Positions 1 to 10,649 of a stretch of DNA of 64,000 bases are shown here, piece after piece. The DNA is from Primula veris (Eukaryota; Streptophyta; Magnoliopsida; Ericales; Primulaceae). The position numbers and the translations under genes are program-made. Location of the stretch: positions 9,611,314-9,675,313 of the forward strand of contig OY821740.1 of the NCBI GenBank assembly GCA_963682055.1. The letters are read 5' to 3'. The notes under the pieces are model-generated. The model did no database searches and was not told where the DNA came from. It saw only the letters and a list, made by a program, of their open reading frames with translations. The stretch's first letter is position 1, and every line of letters starts with the position of its first letter.

Positions 1-97
1 AGATATCGGATTTAGTTTTAGAAGACTTATCCAAACGAGCAGCGGATGAGCCGATATCTTTAGAACTCGCCTTCGAAGAGCTTCTCTCTCGAACCAT
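1..97 (-). pseudogene. N-terminal end of a transposon-type protein (left copy)
   Basis: On the minus strand an ATG at 95-97 opens a frame that runs off the window edge. It is almost identical to the first about 32 codons of the frame at 20498-21094 (start MVRERSSSKA, then a Ser/Lys-rich stretch). The rest of the protein lies outside the window, so whether this copy is intact cannot be judged. Its partner copy ends early and looks broken. Confidence 0.55.
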
Positions 98-263
98 TTG
101 ATTGAATTTGAGAAACTAGGGTTTTGAAAAAATTGATTTTTGAGAAATTAGGGTTTTTAAAAAAAAATTGAATTGATTTGGGGTTGAATTGATGTGAAAG
201 TTATGTATTGGAGTGATGTGAAATGTATGCATTAGAGTGATGAAAATGAAGAATTTTAACAAA

Positions 264-1860
264 GAGATAATTAATGTTATTATATTCAACTATCATGCGT
301 TTTCGATTTAGTATACTGAACTAACAAATTTACTGATTAGCATACTGAACTAAATGAAAACTTTCGAATTAGTATATTTCCGTCCAATTGTCTAATAGAA
401 ATAAGTAAAGTACAAAATTACCCTTAAGAAACTTAAATTAGTTTTGATTTAGTATATTTTACTAATATATTTTTTCACTTTTGTACATTATTTTTTTCTA
501 TCAACTTCACACTTATTCATTATTAATAAAGTAGTTCTTGTAGTTTATGAATATAATCAATCTGATACTTATAATCTCAAAAGGCACCAAATATTAAATA
601 AAAGAAAGTGTAAAAAATAATATGTATTGCTAATAACTTACACTACAAATAATAAGTATTTTTATTTTGTACATTTCTTCATGTATAGAAAATAAAAACT
701 ATAGCACATTTTTTTCTCATTAAAATTTAAATTGTTATAACAAAAAAAAAAATTCTTTGTTTAGAAATTATAACTTAAATACCACTGATCGGTAGAAATG
801 TTTAAAAAAATGAGTCATTTAAAAAAACATATATGACCAAAATAAAATTATACTAAAAAAATAAAATAATTTTAGTTAGTGAAACTGATAACTTGTAATG
901 AAAAAAATAGACAAAAATCTTATTTTTGTTGCACCTTTTTTAGTCTATTTGAGAAAACTGAAAATTAAAATAAAAAAAATACATGTCCAAAATAAAAAAA
1001 ATTAGCTGGTACGTTTGGTGATACATGCATGATAAAAACAAGAACTCGTTTTTTCCATTCCAATTTAAATTGTTTATAACATAAAAACCCATTTGTCTAG
1101 AAATTGTATCTTAAATACTACTTATCAGGACAAAGTAGAATTTTTTTTAAAAGGAAGTTACTGAAAAAAAAAAAAAAAAAAACAAGCATGTAAGACCAAA
1201 AGAAAATTATACTATAAAAATAAAATTATTTTAGTTAGTAAAATTGATAACGTGTAATGAAAAAAATAGTCAAAAATTATATTTTTGTTGCACCCTTTTT
1301 AGTTTATTTAAAAAAAATTGAATCATCTGTATAAAAGATTAATCTAGTCATTTTCACATTTGCTGCAAATTCTTTTTAAAGCTGTTAATGAATTTTATTA
1401 ATTCTGAACAAATTTACATCCCAATTACAATACATTTGAAAATGTAAAGACCAAAATGAAACAAACATAAAATTTGAATTTTCCCAAATTTACGAAATCG
1501 GTCCCAAAGTGTACACATAGATAGAATATATATATATAGATAACGTTGTTATTGCCATAAAAGTGTTGGTGGCTAGTTGGTTAAGAACCCTCTATTTTGT
1601 TTAATAGACCAGGGTTTGAGTCCCAAGGGCTGTTTTTTTTTTTTTAGTTAATTTAATAGTTTTTTTTTTTTTAGTTAATTTAGTATGTAAAAAGATCATT
1701 TTGCCCTTCAACTGACCTCACTATTTAACCGTCAATTTGGACGGCAAATACTAAATCGAAAGTTTTCATTTAGTACAGTATACTAATCAATAAACTTGTT
1801 AGTTCACTATACTAAATCGAAAACTCGTGATAATTGAATACAGTAAACATTAATTATCTC
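264..1860. mobile_element. Non-autonomous Mutator-like element (MULE), about 1.6 kb
   Basis: Terminal inverted repeats of about 125 bp lie at 264-390 and 1733-1860, beginning GAGATAATTAATG. Both ends are flanked by the 9-bp direct repeat TTTAACAAA (255-263 and 1861-1869). The homologous repeat copy at 21291-21299 has this 9-mer once and no insertion, which is an empty site. Long inverted repeats with a 9-bp target duplication are the hallmark of Mutator-like elements. The interior is AT-rich, with no long open frame and no transposase, so it would depend on an autonomous relative. It contains a tRNA-like segment near 1565-1632 and long T tracts. Confidence 0.88.
1565..1632 (+). other. tRNA-like (SINE-head-like) segment inside the MULE
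   Basis: TGGCTAGTTGG (1570-1580) resembles a pol III A box and GGTTTGAGTCC (1613-1623) a B box, 32 nt apart as in a tRNA gene. T tracts follow shortly after. A proper cloverleaf with a seven-base-pair acceptor stem is not evident. It is best read as a tRNA-derived repeat such as a SINE 5' region, or a decayed tRNA, and not as a functional tRNA gene. Confidence 0.4.
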
Positions 1861-1971
1861 TTTAACAAAAAAATAGTGATTTTGTTGAAAATTTGAGTGT
1901 TTTTTATGAATATGGGCGAATTTTGAGTATTATAGAGAGAGATATGTATATGAGTGTATGTATGTATGTAT

Positions 1972-2062
1972 ATGTCTGGAAAATTTTCCAGAGAGCTTGG
2001 CCGATCGATTGGTTGTAAAGTCCGATCGATCGGCTAAGATCTCAGAAAAATTCTCCAGACAT
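1972..2062. repeat. Imperfect palindrome with a GATCGATCGG core
   Basis: Two arms of about 40 bases pair around a short loop near 2015. The outer ends are ATGTCTGG and CCAGACAT, and the inner part carries GCCGATCGAT and its complement. The right repeat copy has the same structure at 21399-21489. A second, shorter GATCG inverted pair lies at about 2408-2452. Function unknown. Confidence 0.7.
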
Positions 2063-3946
2063 ATAAACGCAGGGGTAATTTGGTAATTTCACAGTTTAAA
2101 CCGTAAATCGGACCTACGAACCGTAAATTTGACTTACGGTTCGTAAAAAAAATTTGCGGTTTGAGCGTGAAAACATATAAATTGCAGTGGAAAAATCCAG
2201 CCTCTTGTTCCAATTTGGGGGAAGAGTCCGTATTTTTTCGACTGCATTTTTTTTTTTGTTAACGCTCAAACCGTACAAAATAATTACGGTTCGTAAGTCA
2301 TTCACACATAGTGTAAGTGAAACTTACGGTTCATAAGTCATAATTACGGTTTTACTGGAAAATTATCAAATTGCTCATGCATTGAAAATTAACATATTTT
2401 CCAGTGTGATTGGCCGATCGATCGACTCTAAACCTCAATCGATCGGTTGTATAAAATTTTTGTATGTTTATGTAAATTTTTGAAAGTTCGTAACTTTTGA
2501 CTCGAGTGTCCGATTAAGATAAAAAAAATTTACTCTTGTTCTTTTTTTAGATCTATACATGCTCAATGAATTTCCAAAAAAATACCTTTTAACATCTTAA
2601 TTTGGAATTTTAAATTAAAATCCTAGAAACCGCACAACAAAAACCAATCTTAATTAACTTTACACATATCCGAATTCGGTTTTCACTATGTAGAAATATA
2701 GATTATTATATGTTTTATAAAAGCCATCTATCAATTTTTGAATATATGACATAATTATATTATTAACAATTGTATATATATTTGTTAACTTAGTTAATTT
2801 CTAAGAATATTGTTGTGTTGTGATGGTTGTTCTCACTACATCAATGTCTTTGACAATTGGAAAGGTTTTGGGTTCAATTATTGCTCTTAACATTTTATGT
2901 CATATTTATATTATTTTATGCCCTATTTTTATTTAATTTTCGTAGATTTAAAAAGTATTCACCTTACTGAAAAATAGTTTTATTTAAGATGCATGAGCAT
3001 TTTCTCATTTAATAGTCAAACCGTAATTTTTTTTTTTACGAACCGTAAGTCAGACTTACTGTTTGACCGAAAGTCAAATCGTAAATATGACTTACGGTTG
3101 GGCGTGAAAAAATAAAATGCATTCGAAAAATTCAGTCTATTTAGGAAATAGCTCTCGCAAACTATGGTATATTTGCAATTAGCCCCTGCAGACTTTTAAA
3201 CTTTTCAAAATGACCCCATAGTTTTGTAACTTCTATAGATCTATCATTTTTTTTATTTTTTAAGATTTGCGAAAGCTATCATGGTGATCATTGAAATGGC
3301 GTCACTTTGAAATCATTATTTTGTTTTAAAACACTTTTGTTTTGATATATGTTATTTCTCCATGACTAATCATATACGACTTTTTTTACAGGGAAATAAG
3401 TGGTCATTTGGAGCGAATTAATATAGGAGAAAAGTTATATAAATGAGAGGGAGGTTATATGGATATCAATTTATACATCAATTTGGATAATTTTTTATAA
3501 AAACGCTCCAAATCAAGATTTGATTAATGTAAATCTACACGGTTTCACGACGGAAACACAAATATGCATTCTTGTTTTTTTTCGAGATTTATAATTGCAT
3601 GTTTTGAAAACTACGGTAAAATTTAAAAATTCAAAACATATGTGGACAATCCTGTTACAAACTGACCACCGAGTCTTCTAGCCTATTCCCGTCTAGCACC
3701 TTGCTCTTGAAGACATGTATGGGCTCTCTTATTTAGGCAAATTCGAAATCTTTCTTTCTCTATGTGATTGAGAATTTCGGCTCATGAATAATAATTCTTA
3801 AATCTGCCAAAAGAGTATGATTAAATAGGATAGGATATGGAGTTGATGGAATGATAAAGATGAAACTTCTGATAAATATTCTGTTCCTATCTTTTATCAA
3901 CCAAAATATATTATCTCATCAATCGAGATCTTTTATGAATCAATAT

Positions 3947-4870
3947 TGTTGAACGATGTTCTTCTAATCAATTGTTTTAATGATAACAAAATATGTAAAA
4001 CATGATAAAAGCTCGTTTTGCATACTAATCATTTTATCTAGCTTGTTAAGGTTCAAAATGATAGGGTACTTAAATACGAAGCCAAAGGTTCAAGCGAAAC
4101 CATAATCGGAGTAAAAACGAAGAAATTACGAGTATTCGAAATATAGCGAGAAAACCGAAAAATTGCCAGAAAACGACCGATCGTCTTGGACAAAACGACT
4201 GATCGTTTTGGTCCAAAATTAACCAGGGAGGTCGTAAAAGAACGACCGGTCGAAATGCAGAAAACGACCGATCGTTTTCTGCAGAATTCAAAAATAGTCT
4301 TTTTGATTTATTTTGGATAATTGGGAAATTGGTATAAACCAATGGTTAGAAAGATACACCATTATGCAACGGTAACAAGACCAATTGGGAGATTTTTTTA
4401 GCCTTCAAATAACCCCAAAATTTTTGAAGAAATCACCCCAATTTTCACACACAATAAGCAATTCATTCAAGATAAATAATCAAGCTTATACTTCATTTTT
4501 CTCACTTATATTCATAAATATTTTTGTGTGTAATCATATAAACACCAAGATACTATTTGTTAGTGAGTGGTAGATTTCGATTCAAATTGTAGAGTGAATT
4601 ATAAACTCATTTGTGAGCGAGTGATCGGGTAGAGGATTTATAAGCAAGTGTTGCTTAAAAGCTCTAGGTCTTTTCATTCGGGATACTCATAGAGTAAGGG
4701 GAGCTTAATCCGCGGATTAGCTCGTTAGGTTGTAATCTTGGGAGGAAGATTATAGTGAAATACTCGGTAGCGTGAATACCGATGAGAGGACTAGGCGGGT
4801 TTGCCGAACCTCTATACATCTTGTGTTATTTCTTTTCCCTTAACTCTTATTTTCCGCACTTATATTATTT
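3947..4870 (+). repeat. Inverted partial LTR forming the left end of the Copia insertion
   Basis: It begins TGTTGAACG like the true LTR but is oriented oppositely to the gag-pol frames beside it. The first about 130 bases and the last about 300 match the reverse complement of 8600-9638 well. The middle (about 4300-4600) is clearly different, so the two ends come from different LTR subfamilies. It carries several AACGACCGATCGTTTT-type palindromes (4171-4290). The junction with pol lies within a few bases of 4870. Confidence 0.75.
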
Positions 4871-6657
4871 CTAATGACTACCCCGGATTCATCCATCTTA
4901 TTACGAAATATCCATTTCGTACCTATAATGGTTTTCTCACGCGGTCTAGGTACTAATGTCCATACGTTGCTACGCTCGAATTGATTTAATTCGTCATGCA
5001 TAGCTAATACCCAACTCTCATCGAGTTCCGCTTCATGAATGTTCTTGGGCTCTAATTGAGACAAGAATGCAAAATGATTAACTATATTTCTTAATGATGA
5101 ACGTGTATGCACTCTTTCTCCCGGGTTACCCAAAATTAAATCTTGCGGATGGTGATTGGCAAAACGCCATTCTTGAGGCAAATCCTCGTGAATATGTACG
5201 CTAGATTCTAAGTCCTTTTGAAGTCTCTCTATAGTGACTTCTTCATCAACGGGTTCAACCTCTATGCTAGGCGTTGACTCTAAGCTAGATGTAACATGAT
5301 TCGAAGAAGATGCTTTATGAAAAATATCATCATTAATATTATGAACAATTAAAGGCTTATCAATCGTCGGCAAATTCTCATCAAACGAGACATGTACCGA
5401 CTCTTCCACCAATAAAGTTCTTTTATTAAAAATACGATAAGCTTTACTCGATATAGCATATCCAACGAAAATTCCTTCGTCGGACTTAGCATCGAATTTT
5501 CCTAGATTATCCTTACCATTATTATGAACATAGCATTTACAACCAAATGCACGTAAATGAGAAATATTGGGCTTTTGCTCATTCCATAATTCGTAAGGTG
5601 TCTTTTTTAATATGGGCCTAATTAAGGCTCTATTTAAAATATAACAAGCGGAATTTACGGCTTCGGCCCAAAAATACTTTGGCAAATTATTTTCGCAAAG
5701 CATGGTCCGTGCCATTTCCTCTAGGGTTCTATTCTTTCTCTCTACTACCCCATTTTGTTGGGGCGTACGAGGAGCCGAAAAATTATGATCAATACCATTT
5801 TCATCACAATAAGTTTGAAATGGAGTATTCTCAAATTCCTTACCATGGTCGGTTCCGATACTTTTGATCATATAACCCTTTCGTGTTTGGAGCTTTTTGC
5901 AAATAATAGAGAATTCTCTAAATGCTTCATGCTTATGAGTTAAAAACAACACCCAAGTAAAGCGACTAAAATCGTCAACCATGACGAAGGCATATGCACG
6001 CCCGCCAAGACTAAGTGTCCGGGAGGGGCCAACTAAGTCCATATGAATGAGCTCCAAACAACGAGTAGTAGAAATAATATTTTTAGACTTAAAAGAAATC
6101 TTTGTTTGTTTGCCTAATTGGCAAGCGTGACAAAGTTTGTCCTTTATATAAGGAGCTTTTGGTAAACCTATTACCAAATCTTTACTAGAAAGTTTAGCAA
6201 GTAAATCAAGACTTGCATGACCAAGTCGTCTATGCCACAACCAACCATTGTCGTTGATAGTAACAAGACACTTAACTTCATTTTCCATCGAACTATTCAA
6301 ATCAATCATATAGACATTATTTTGTCTTTGACCCATGAGAATAGTTTTATTATTTGAAATACAATGAATGATGCAATGAGATTTTTTAAAAATGACTTTG
6401 TGACCCAAATCGCAAAGTTGACTTATACTAAGCAAGTTGTGTTTAAGACCATCCACAAGCAATACATTATCTATAACAACATTAGATGGTTTAGAGATAC
6501 TACCAATACCGATAATTTTTCCCTTGCTATTATCTCCGAAGGTCACAAAACCTCCGTCTTTAGGTGCAAGAGTGGTGAATTTTGTTTTGTCTCCCGTCAT
6601 ATGTCTTGAGCATCCACTATCCAAGAACCACTTGTCCTCGTTGATTTTTGACCTCAA
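4840..6657 (-). pseudogene. Copia pol fragment: protease and integrase, reverse transcriptase missing
   Basis: This open frame of 605 codons begins with the aspartic protease region (DSGC about residue 14). It continues with the integrase zinc-binding region (HRRLGH, then CHACQLGK) and the integrase core with catalytic Asp in VDDFSR, Asp in GTDHGKEF and Glu in VVERKNRTL. The C-terminal part reaches the KWIFRNK segment that precedes reverse transcriptase in Copia polyproteins, then runs into LTR-derived sequence and stops. RT and RNase H are absent. The region between gag and this frame has a frame change and a stop, so the polyprotein is interrupted there as well. The frame is otherwise clean, which suggests fairly recent activity of the parent element. 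Confidence 0.9.
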
Positions 6658-6679
6658 GCATACCTACAAGACAAAACGA

Positions 6680-8371
6680 TCATTGGTACCCTAATCCATT
6701 TTTGGGTCCTTGAGGGTTAGAGTCTCGACCCTTTGGAATCCAAACCAAATCATTTCTATTAACCTTATACCTATTAGGGCAATATATGTAATCTTGATAG
6801 TGATCACTACGGTTGCAAGTAATACATTTAACATGCGATATAGGTTTAACAAAACGATTATAAACTAAGTTCTTTTTATACGAGTTGTTTTTATGAGAGT
6901 GATTTGGTTGTCTACTTTCATTTTTAGCCGTTTGTTTGGTGAATAGGTTTTTATGCTTAGCCGTTAAGAGTGGGTTGTAACCTACACCGGTTTTATCATA
7001 CGCGCCTTGTTGAGAAGCTAATATAGTACTTAGCATTTTACTACCTTTAGTGAACTTAGAGAGAGTAAGTTCGGCGCTATCCGCCTTAAGTTTACATGAC
7101 TTAAGGTCATCAACTAACTTATCATTTTCTAGGGTGAGTTCGGCATTTTTAGTTGTGAGTGAGTCATTTTTCATAGCTAAATTTTCAAGTTCGTCTTGTA
7201 GAGTAATTAGCAATTTTCTAAAAGATTTGTTCTTACCTCTAGCTTTTTCTAAAGACTCTAACACATCATTAATATCAAGACAATCATCACTAGAAATAGA
7301 GGAGTTAGAGGAGTGATAGCTTACATTCTCGGTATCATCGTCTCTAGCCATGAGACATAGATTTGCGACTTCTTCATTGTCGCTATCGGAGCTATCATCA
7401 TCGCTCCCCCATGCGGCCAAGAATGCCTTCTTGTTTTCCTTTTTCTTTACGAACTTGTCCTTTTTCTTCAAGGGACATTCGTTTTGCATATGGCCGGGTT
7501 TGTGACATTTGTAGCAAATGATTTCGTCCTTTTTGCTAGATTTTTCGGAAGTCTCTTCCTTATATTCTTTTTTCCGAAATCGTTGTCCACCCTTCTTTTT
7601 CCAACTTAGGAATTTGTTGTAGCGTTTGGCAAAGAGAGCCATCTCATCATCCTCACTAGATGAATCATTTTCGCTATCGTCATTTGTTGTGCACTTGAAG
7701 GCAATGCCTTTCTTCTTTTTCGAGTCATCCTCATGCTTTCGAGTCGTCATGTCGAGTTCATGAGTGCTTAGGGATCCAATGAGGTTGTCGAGAGAGAGAG
7801 TGTTCATGTCCTTGGCCTCTTGTATGGCCGTCACTTTCGATTCCCACTTCCTTTGAAGACTTCGAAGGATTTTTGTCACCATCTCCTTGCTAGAGTATAC
7901 CTTTTCAAGTCTTTTAAGATCATTAGTAATCTTAGTAAAACGAGTGTACATAGAAGCAATAGACTCGTCATCATCGACTTTAAATAATTCATAATCATGA
8001 ATAAGCATGCTAATTTTAGAGTCCTTAACTTGACTAGTTCCTTCGTGCATAATAGCTAGCTTATCCCACATTTGCTTAGCGGTGTCACAACCGGAAATCT
8101 TATCATATTCACTAGGCGAGAGCGCACAAGTGATAGAAGTCATAGCCTTACAATTTAGGGAAAATGCGAGGCGTTCATCGGTGTCTAGTTCCTCTACAAG
8201 TTTATCTTCGCCATTTCTCCTAGGCGTTCTATAGCCTTTACTAATACTTATCCATTGGTCTATTTCAAAACCACAAAGGAAATTTTTCATAAGGTCTCTC
8301 CAATAGGGATAGTTAGTACCGTCAAAGAATGGTGGCCTAGTTATGGATTTAGAGTCGGCGTATGAAGACAT
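6680..8371 (-). CDS. Copia retrotransposon Gag protein
   Basis: This open frame of 563 codons lies just inside the LTR. The N-terminal third (PFFDGTNYPYWRDLM and MWDKLAIMHEG regions) is the UBN2/Retrotran_gag-type capsid domain typical of plant Copia elements. A single CCHC zinc knuckle (CYKCHKPGHMQNEC, about residues 290-305) follows a Lys/Ser/Asp-rich linker. A predicted coiled coil with many Leu, Lys and Glu residues lies around residues 370-460. The start codon is the first ATG after the primer-binding site. Gag ends in a stop 22 bases before the first ATG of the pol frame, in a different phase. This is a mobile-element protein and not a host gene. Confidence 0.88.
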   Translation of the reverse strand: MSSYADSKSITRPPFFDGTNYPYWRDLMKNFLCGFEIDQWISISKGYRTPRRNGEDKLVEELDTDERLAFSLNCKAMTSITCALSPSEYDKISGCDTAKQMWDKLAIMHEGTSQVKDSKISMLIHDYELFKVDDDESIASMYTRFTKITNDLKRLEKVYSSKEMVTKILRSLQRKWESKVTAIQEAKDMNTLSLDNLIGSLSTHELDMTTRKHEDDSKKKKGIAFKCTTNDDSENDSSSEDDEMALFAKRYNKFLSWKKKGGQRFRKKEYKEETSEKSSKKDEIICYKCHKPGHMQNECPLKKKDKFVKKKENKKAFLAAWGSDDDSSDSDNEEVANLCLMARDDDTENVSYHSSNSSISSDDCLDINDVLESLEKARGKNKSFRKLLITLQDELENLAMKNDSLTTKNAELTLENDKLVDDLKSCKLKADSAELTLSKFTKGSKMLSTILASQQGAYDKTGVGYNPLLTAKHKNLFTKQTAKNESRQPNHSHKNNSYKKNLVYNRFVKPISHVKCITCNRSDHYQDYIYCPNRYKVNRNDLVWIPKGRDSNPQGPKNGLGYQ

Positions 8372-8423
8372 AGTGGATCTTTAAACTATAAAATCGTTAG
8401 ATTTTTATGAATAGAATAGCTAA

Positions 8424-8435
8424 GCTCTGATACCA
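8424..8435 (-). other. Retrotransposon primer-binding site (initiator Met tRNA)
   Basis: The minus strand reads TGGTATCAGAGC, the standard plant Copia/Gypsy primer-binding site complementary to the 3' end of initiator methionine tRNA. It sits two bases inside the LTR end at 8438, exactly where first-strand priming is expected. This fixes the LTR boundary and the element's orientation. Confidence 0.9.
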
Positions 8436-8437
8436 AT

Positions 8438-9638
8438 TGTTGGTCCGTAGGAGTCTAAACCTTAGAGGGGGGGTGAATAAGGTTTTGTACGTTTTTCGCG
8501 GAATGAAATCTATGGGTTATTAACAAGGTTAATGTGTGATATTTATAACTAAAACTCTTTCGTTAACTAATTATTGCTAGATAAATCTAAGCAAGCAATA
8601 AATGTAAGCGATAAATTAATACGAAAAGTAAGAGTTAAGGGAAAGAAATAACGCAAGATTTATAGAGGTTCGGCAAACCGCGCCTACGTCCTCTCCTCGG
8701 TATTTTCACTACCGAGTGTTTCACTAAAATCTTCGTTTCAAGGTTACACCTTAACGAGCTTAATCAACCGATTACGCTCCCCCTCACTATATGAGTATCC
8801 CGAATAAATGACCTAGAGCTTTTAAGCTACACTTGCTTAAAAGCCTCTACCCAATTCACTCGCTCACAAATGAGTTTATAAAATTACTCTTTTACAAATT
8901 TGATCACTCACTAACAAATAATATCTCGAAGTTTATAGAATTACAAGAATAATACTCTCGAGAATATTTAATAATACAAGTGAGATTTTGGTAGTATACG
9001 CTTTAAGAATTTCTTAGTAGTATTTGCTTAAAATGTTTTGGATGCTTGGATGATCTTCTTCAAAGAGATTGGGGCCTTTTGTAGGGTGAAGAAGTCCAGC
9101 ATTTAATTTCAGACCGTTGCTGGTTGTTGGCAGAATTGAATGCTGGTTAATGCAGTGGTTCGCCCAATTTTCAGGAAAAGCTTAAAAGCTGGATTTTGAA
9201 ATACTACAGAAACGATCGGTCGTTTCTGAAAAACGATCGGTCGTTTTTCATCTGTGTTCTCTGGAAGAAATTCAACTTAAGAACGATCGGTCGTTTTTGG
9301 GTTGTACTCTCTGGAAGGATTTCTGCCTAAAACGATCGGTCGTTTTAGGGTAGCGATCGGTCGTTTTTGGATTGTACTCTCTGGAAAGATTTCTGCACAT
9401 GAATGATTAGATCGTTTTTCGGTTTTCGGTTTTCTCGACAAACTTCGAAACCCCGTAACTAACTTGTTTCACATCCGATTTTGGTTCCGCTTGAACCATT
9501 GGCTTCGTAATTACGCATTCAATCATTTAGACCCTTTAACACACTCGATAAATGATTAGTACGCAAAACGAGCTTTTATCATGTTTTACAAATATTGTTA
9601 TCATCAAAATAATCGATTAGAAGAAACTACGTTCAACA
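8438..9638 (-). repeat. Full-length 5' LTR of the Copia element (1201 bp)
   Basis: It starts TGTTGG and ends TTCAACA on the plus strand, so on the element's own strand it runs TGTTGAA...CCAACA, with TG...CA termini. The primer-binding site follows at once. Within it, 9210-9420 holds five copies and one decayed copy of an AACGATCGGTCGTTTT palindrome, spaced by about 20-50 bases and partly separated by a repeated CTCTGGAAG spacer. Confidence 0.85.
9210..9420. repeat. Array of ACGATCGGTCGT palindromes in the LTR
   Basis: ACGATCGGTCG-type units occur near 9211, 9231, 9282, 9331 and 9352, with a degenerate one near 9405. Each is nearly self-complementary. The spacers share CTCTGGAAG. The opposite LTR arm carries the same motif in reverse at 4171-4290. 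Such arrays in LTRs may be transcription-factor or chromatin-protein sites, but nothing here shows which. Confidence 0.7.
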
Positions 9639-10649
9639 ATTGCACTCTCCATTTATATCACGAAAATATTTCGGTTTTCAATATCAAACGCGTCTATTTA
9701 CTCCCCACGTTAAAATTAACATATACTCATTCATTAAATTAAATTACTGACGATTTTATGTTTAACAAACATATTATATTCTTTATTAATACACTGCTTA
9801 ACTTATTTGACGTATCGGATAATTAATCCACATGCATGGTTTAATATTGTCAAAATTTATAAGCTCGTAATGGGGTATTATCAATCCCATTAAATGGGAT
9901 GTGAATTCTTTCAATTAATAATGGTCTCACTCTTTTATAAATCAAAACGACAAATATTAAATACACATGTCACATTAATAATATTCGGATCAAGAGAATA
10001 AACATTTCTCATGATCATAAGGCATTAATAATTCTTTATAGTCAGCGCAAGAATCATAACATTTATACAGTCCTGTTTAATACACACAAAGTTGTACTGA
10101 CACATGAAGCTGAAACTCAACCGTTCAATGCAGTCAAGACAGGCTCCTAAAACCAAGTGTCACAACTCTACTGATGGTGTGTCCAAGTACATTTAAAGTT
10201 GTAAACATATAATATTATGACCAATGGTCTAATTTTATGTGTGTAAGTCCAACTTTACACACGATACCATCTACTAATAAAATATTAGACACTTATTTAA
10301 CAAAACAAACTAAATAACCATTGCTCATTAAATACTAATAAAATGAAATAATAATAATAAAAACAAGCATCTATTTTAGTATATTAGCAACGGTTAATAT
10401 GATAATGATTTTTAAAAATGGAAAATCACTATAAAACATCGTGTCGACATGGAGTACGTGGTTTCTAAACAGCTCCTTTGCAAAATGGGTTCACTTATAA
10501 TAAAAAATAAATAGAAGTTCTTCAAAATAATACGATATCTTAAGATTTCCAAACCTCAAAACGCACCCTTTTTTATTTAGCAATCCTGAGTAGCGGGCTT
10601 ATTTACATTGACATTTAACAAAGAAATATAAGAATTAATTCACAAAATA

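Larger units (their letters stand above)
3947..9638 (-). mobile_element. Rearranged Copia LTR retrotransposon with inverted ends
   Basis: Reading on the minus strand, a full 5' LTR (8438-9638) is followed by a primer-binding site, a gag frame and a pol frame. Pol stops just as reverse transcriptase should begin. In place of the missing RT, RNase H and 3' LTR lies about 0.92 kb of LTR sequence in the opposite orientation (3947 to about 4870). The flanks CAATAT (left) and ATTGC (right) show no 5-bp target duplication. Compared with the uninterrupted right repeat copy, about 24 bp of target are missing. It is therefore an incomplete, non-autonomous, rearranged element. The gag type (UBN2-like) and the iMet primer site suggest a SIRE-like plant Copia lineage. 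Confidence 0.85.
1..10649. repeat. Left copy of a long direct repeat, interrupted by two insertions
   Basis: Positions 1-263, 1870-3946 and 9639-10649 match about 20997-24371 in the same order and orientation with scattered substitutions and small indels. The left copy carries a Mutator-type insertion (264-1860) and a Copia-derived insertion (3947-9638) that the right copy lacks. Similarity stops at 10649, where a fold-back element begins, and runs off the window on the left. Between the insertions I see no intact gene, only AT-rich sequence with short inverted repeats and clusters of an ACGGTTCGTAAGTC-like motif (about 2090-2350 and 3003-3110). It probably derives from a transposable element, because the right copy adjoins a transposon-type coding remnant, but no element termini could be defined. 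Confidence 0.85.

Noticed and set aside
4070..4342. Open frame on the minus strand in the left LTR arm
   Set aside because: It lies wholly in LTR sequence rich in palindromes and has no protein family features.
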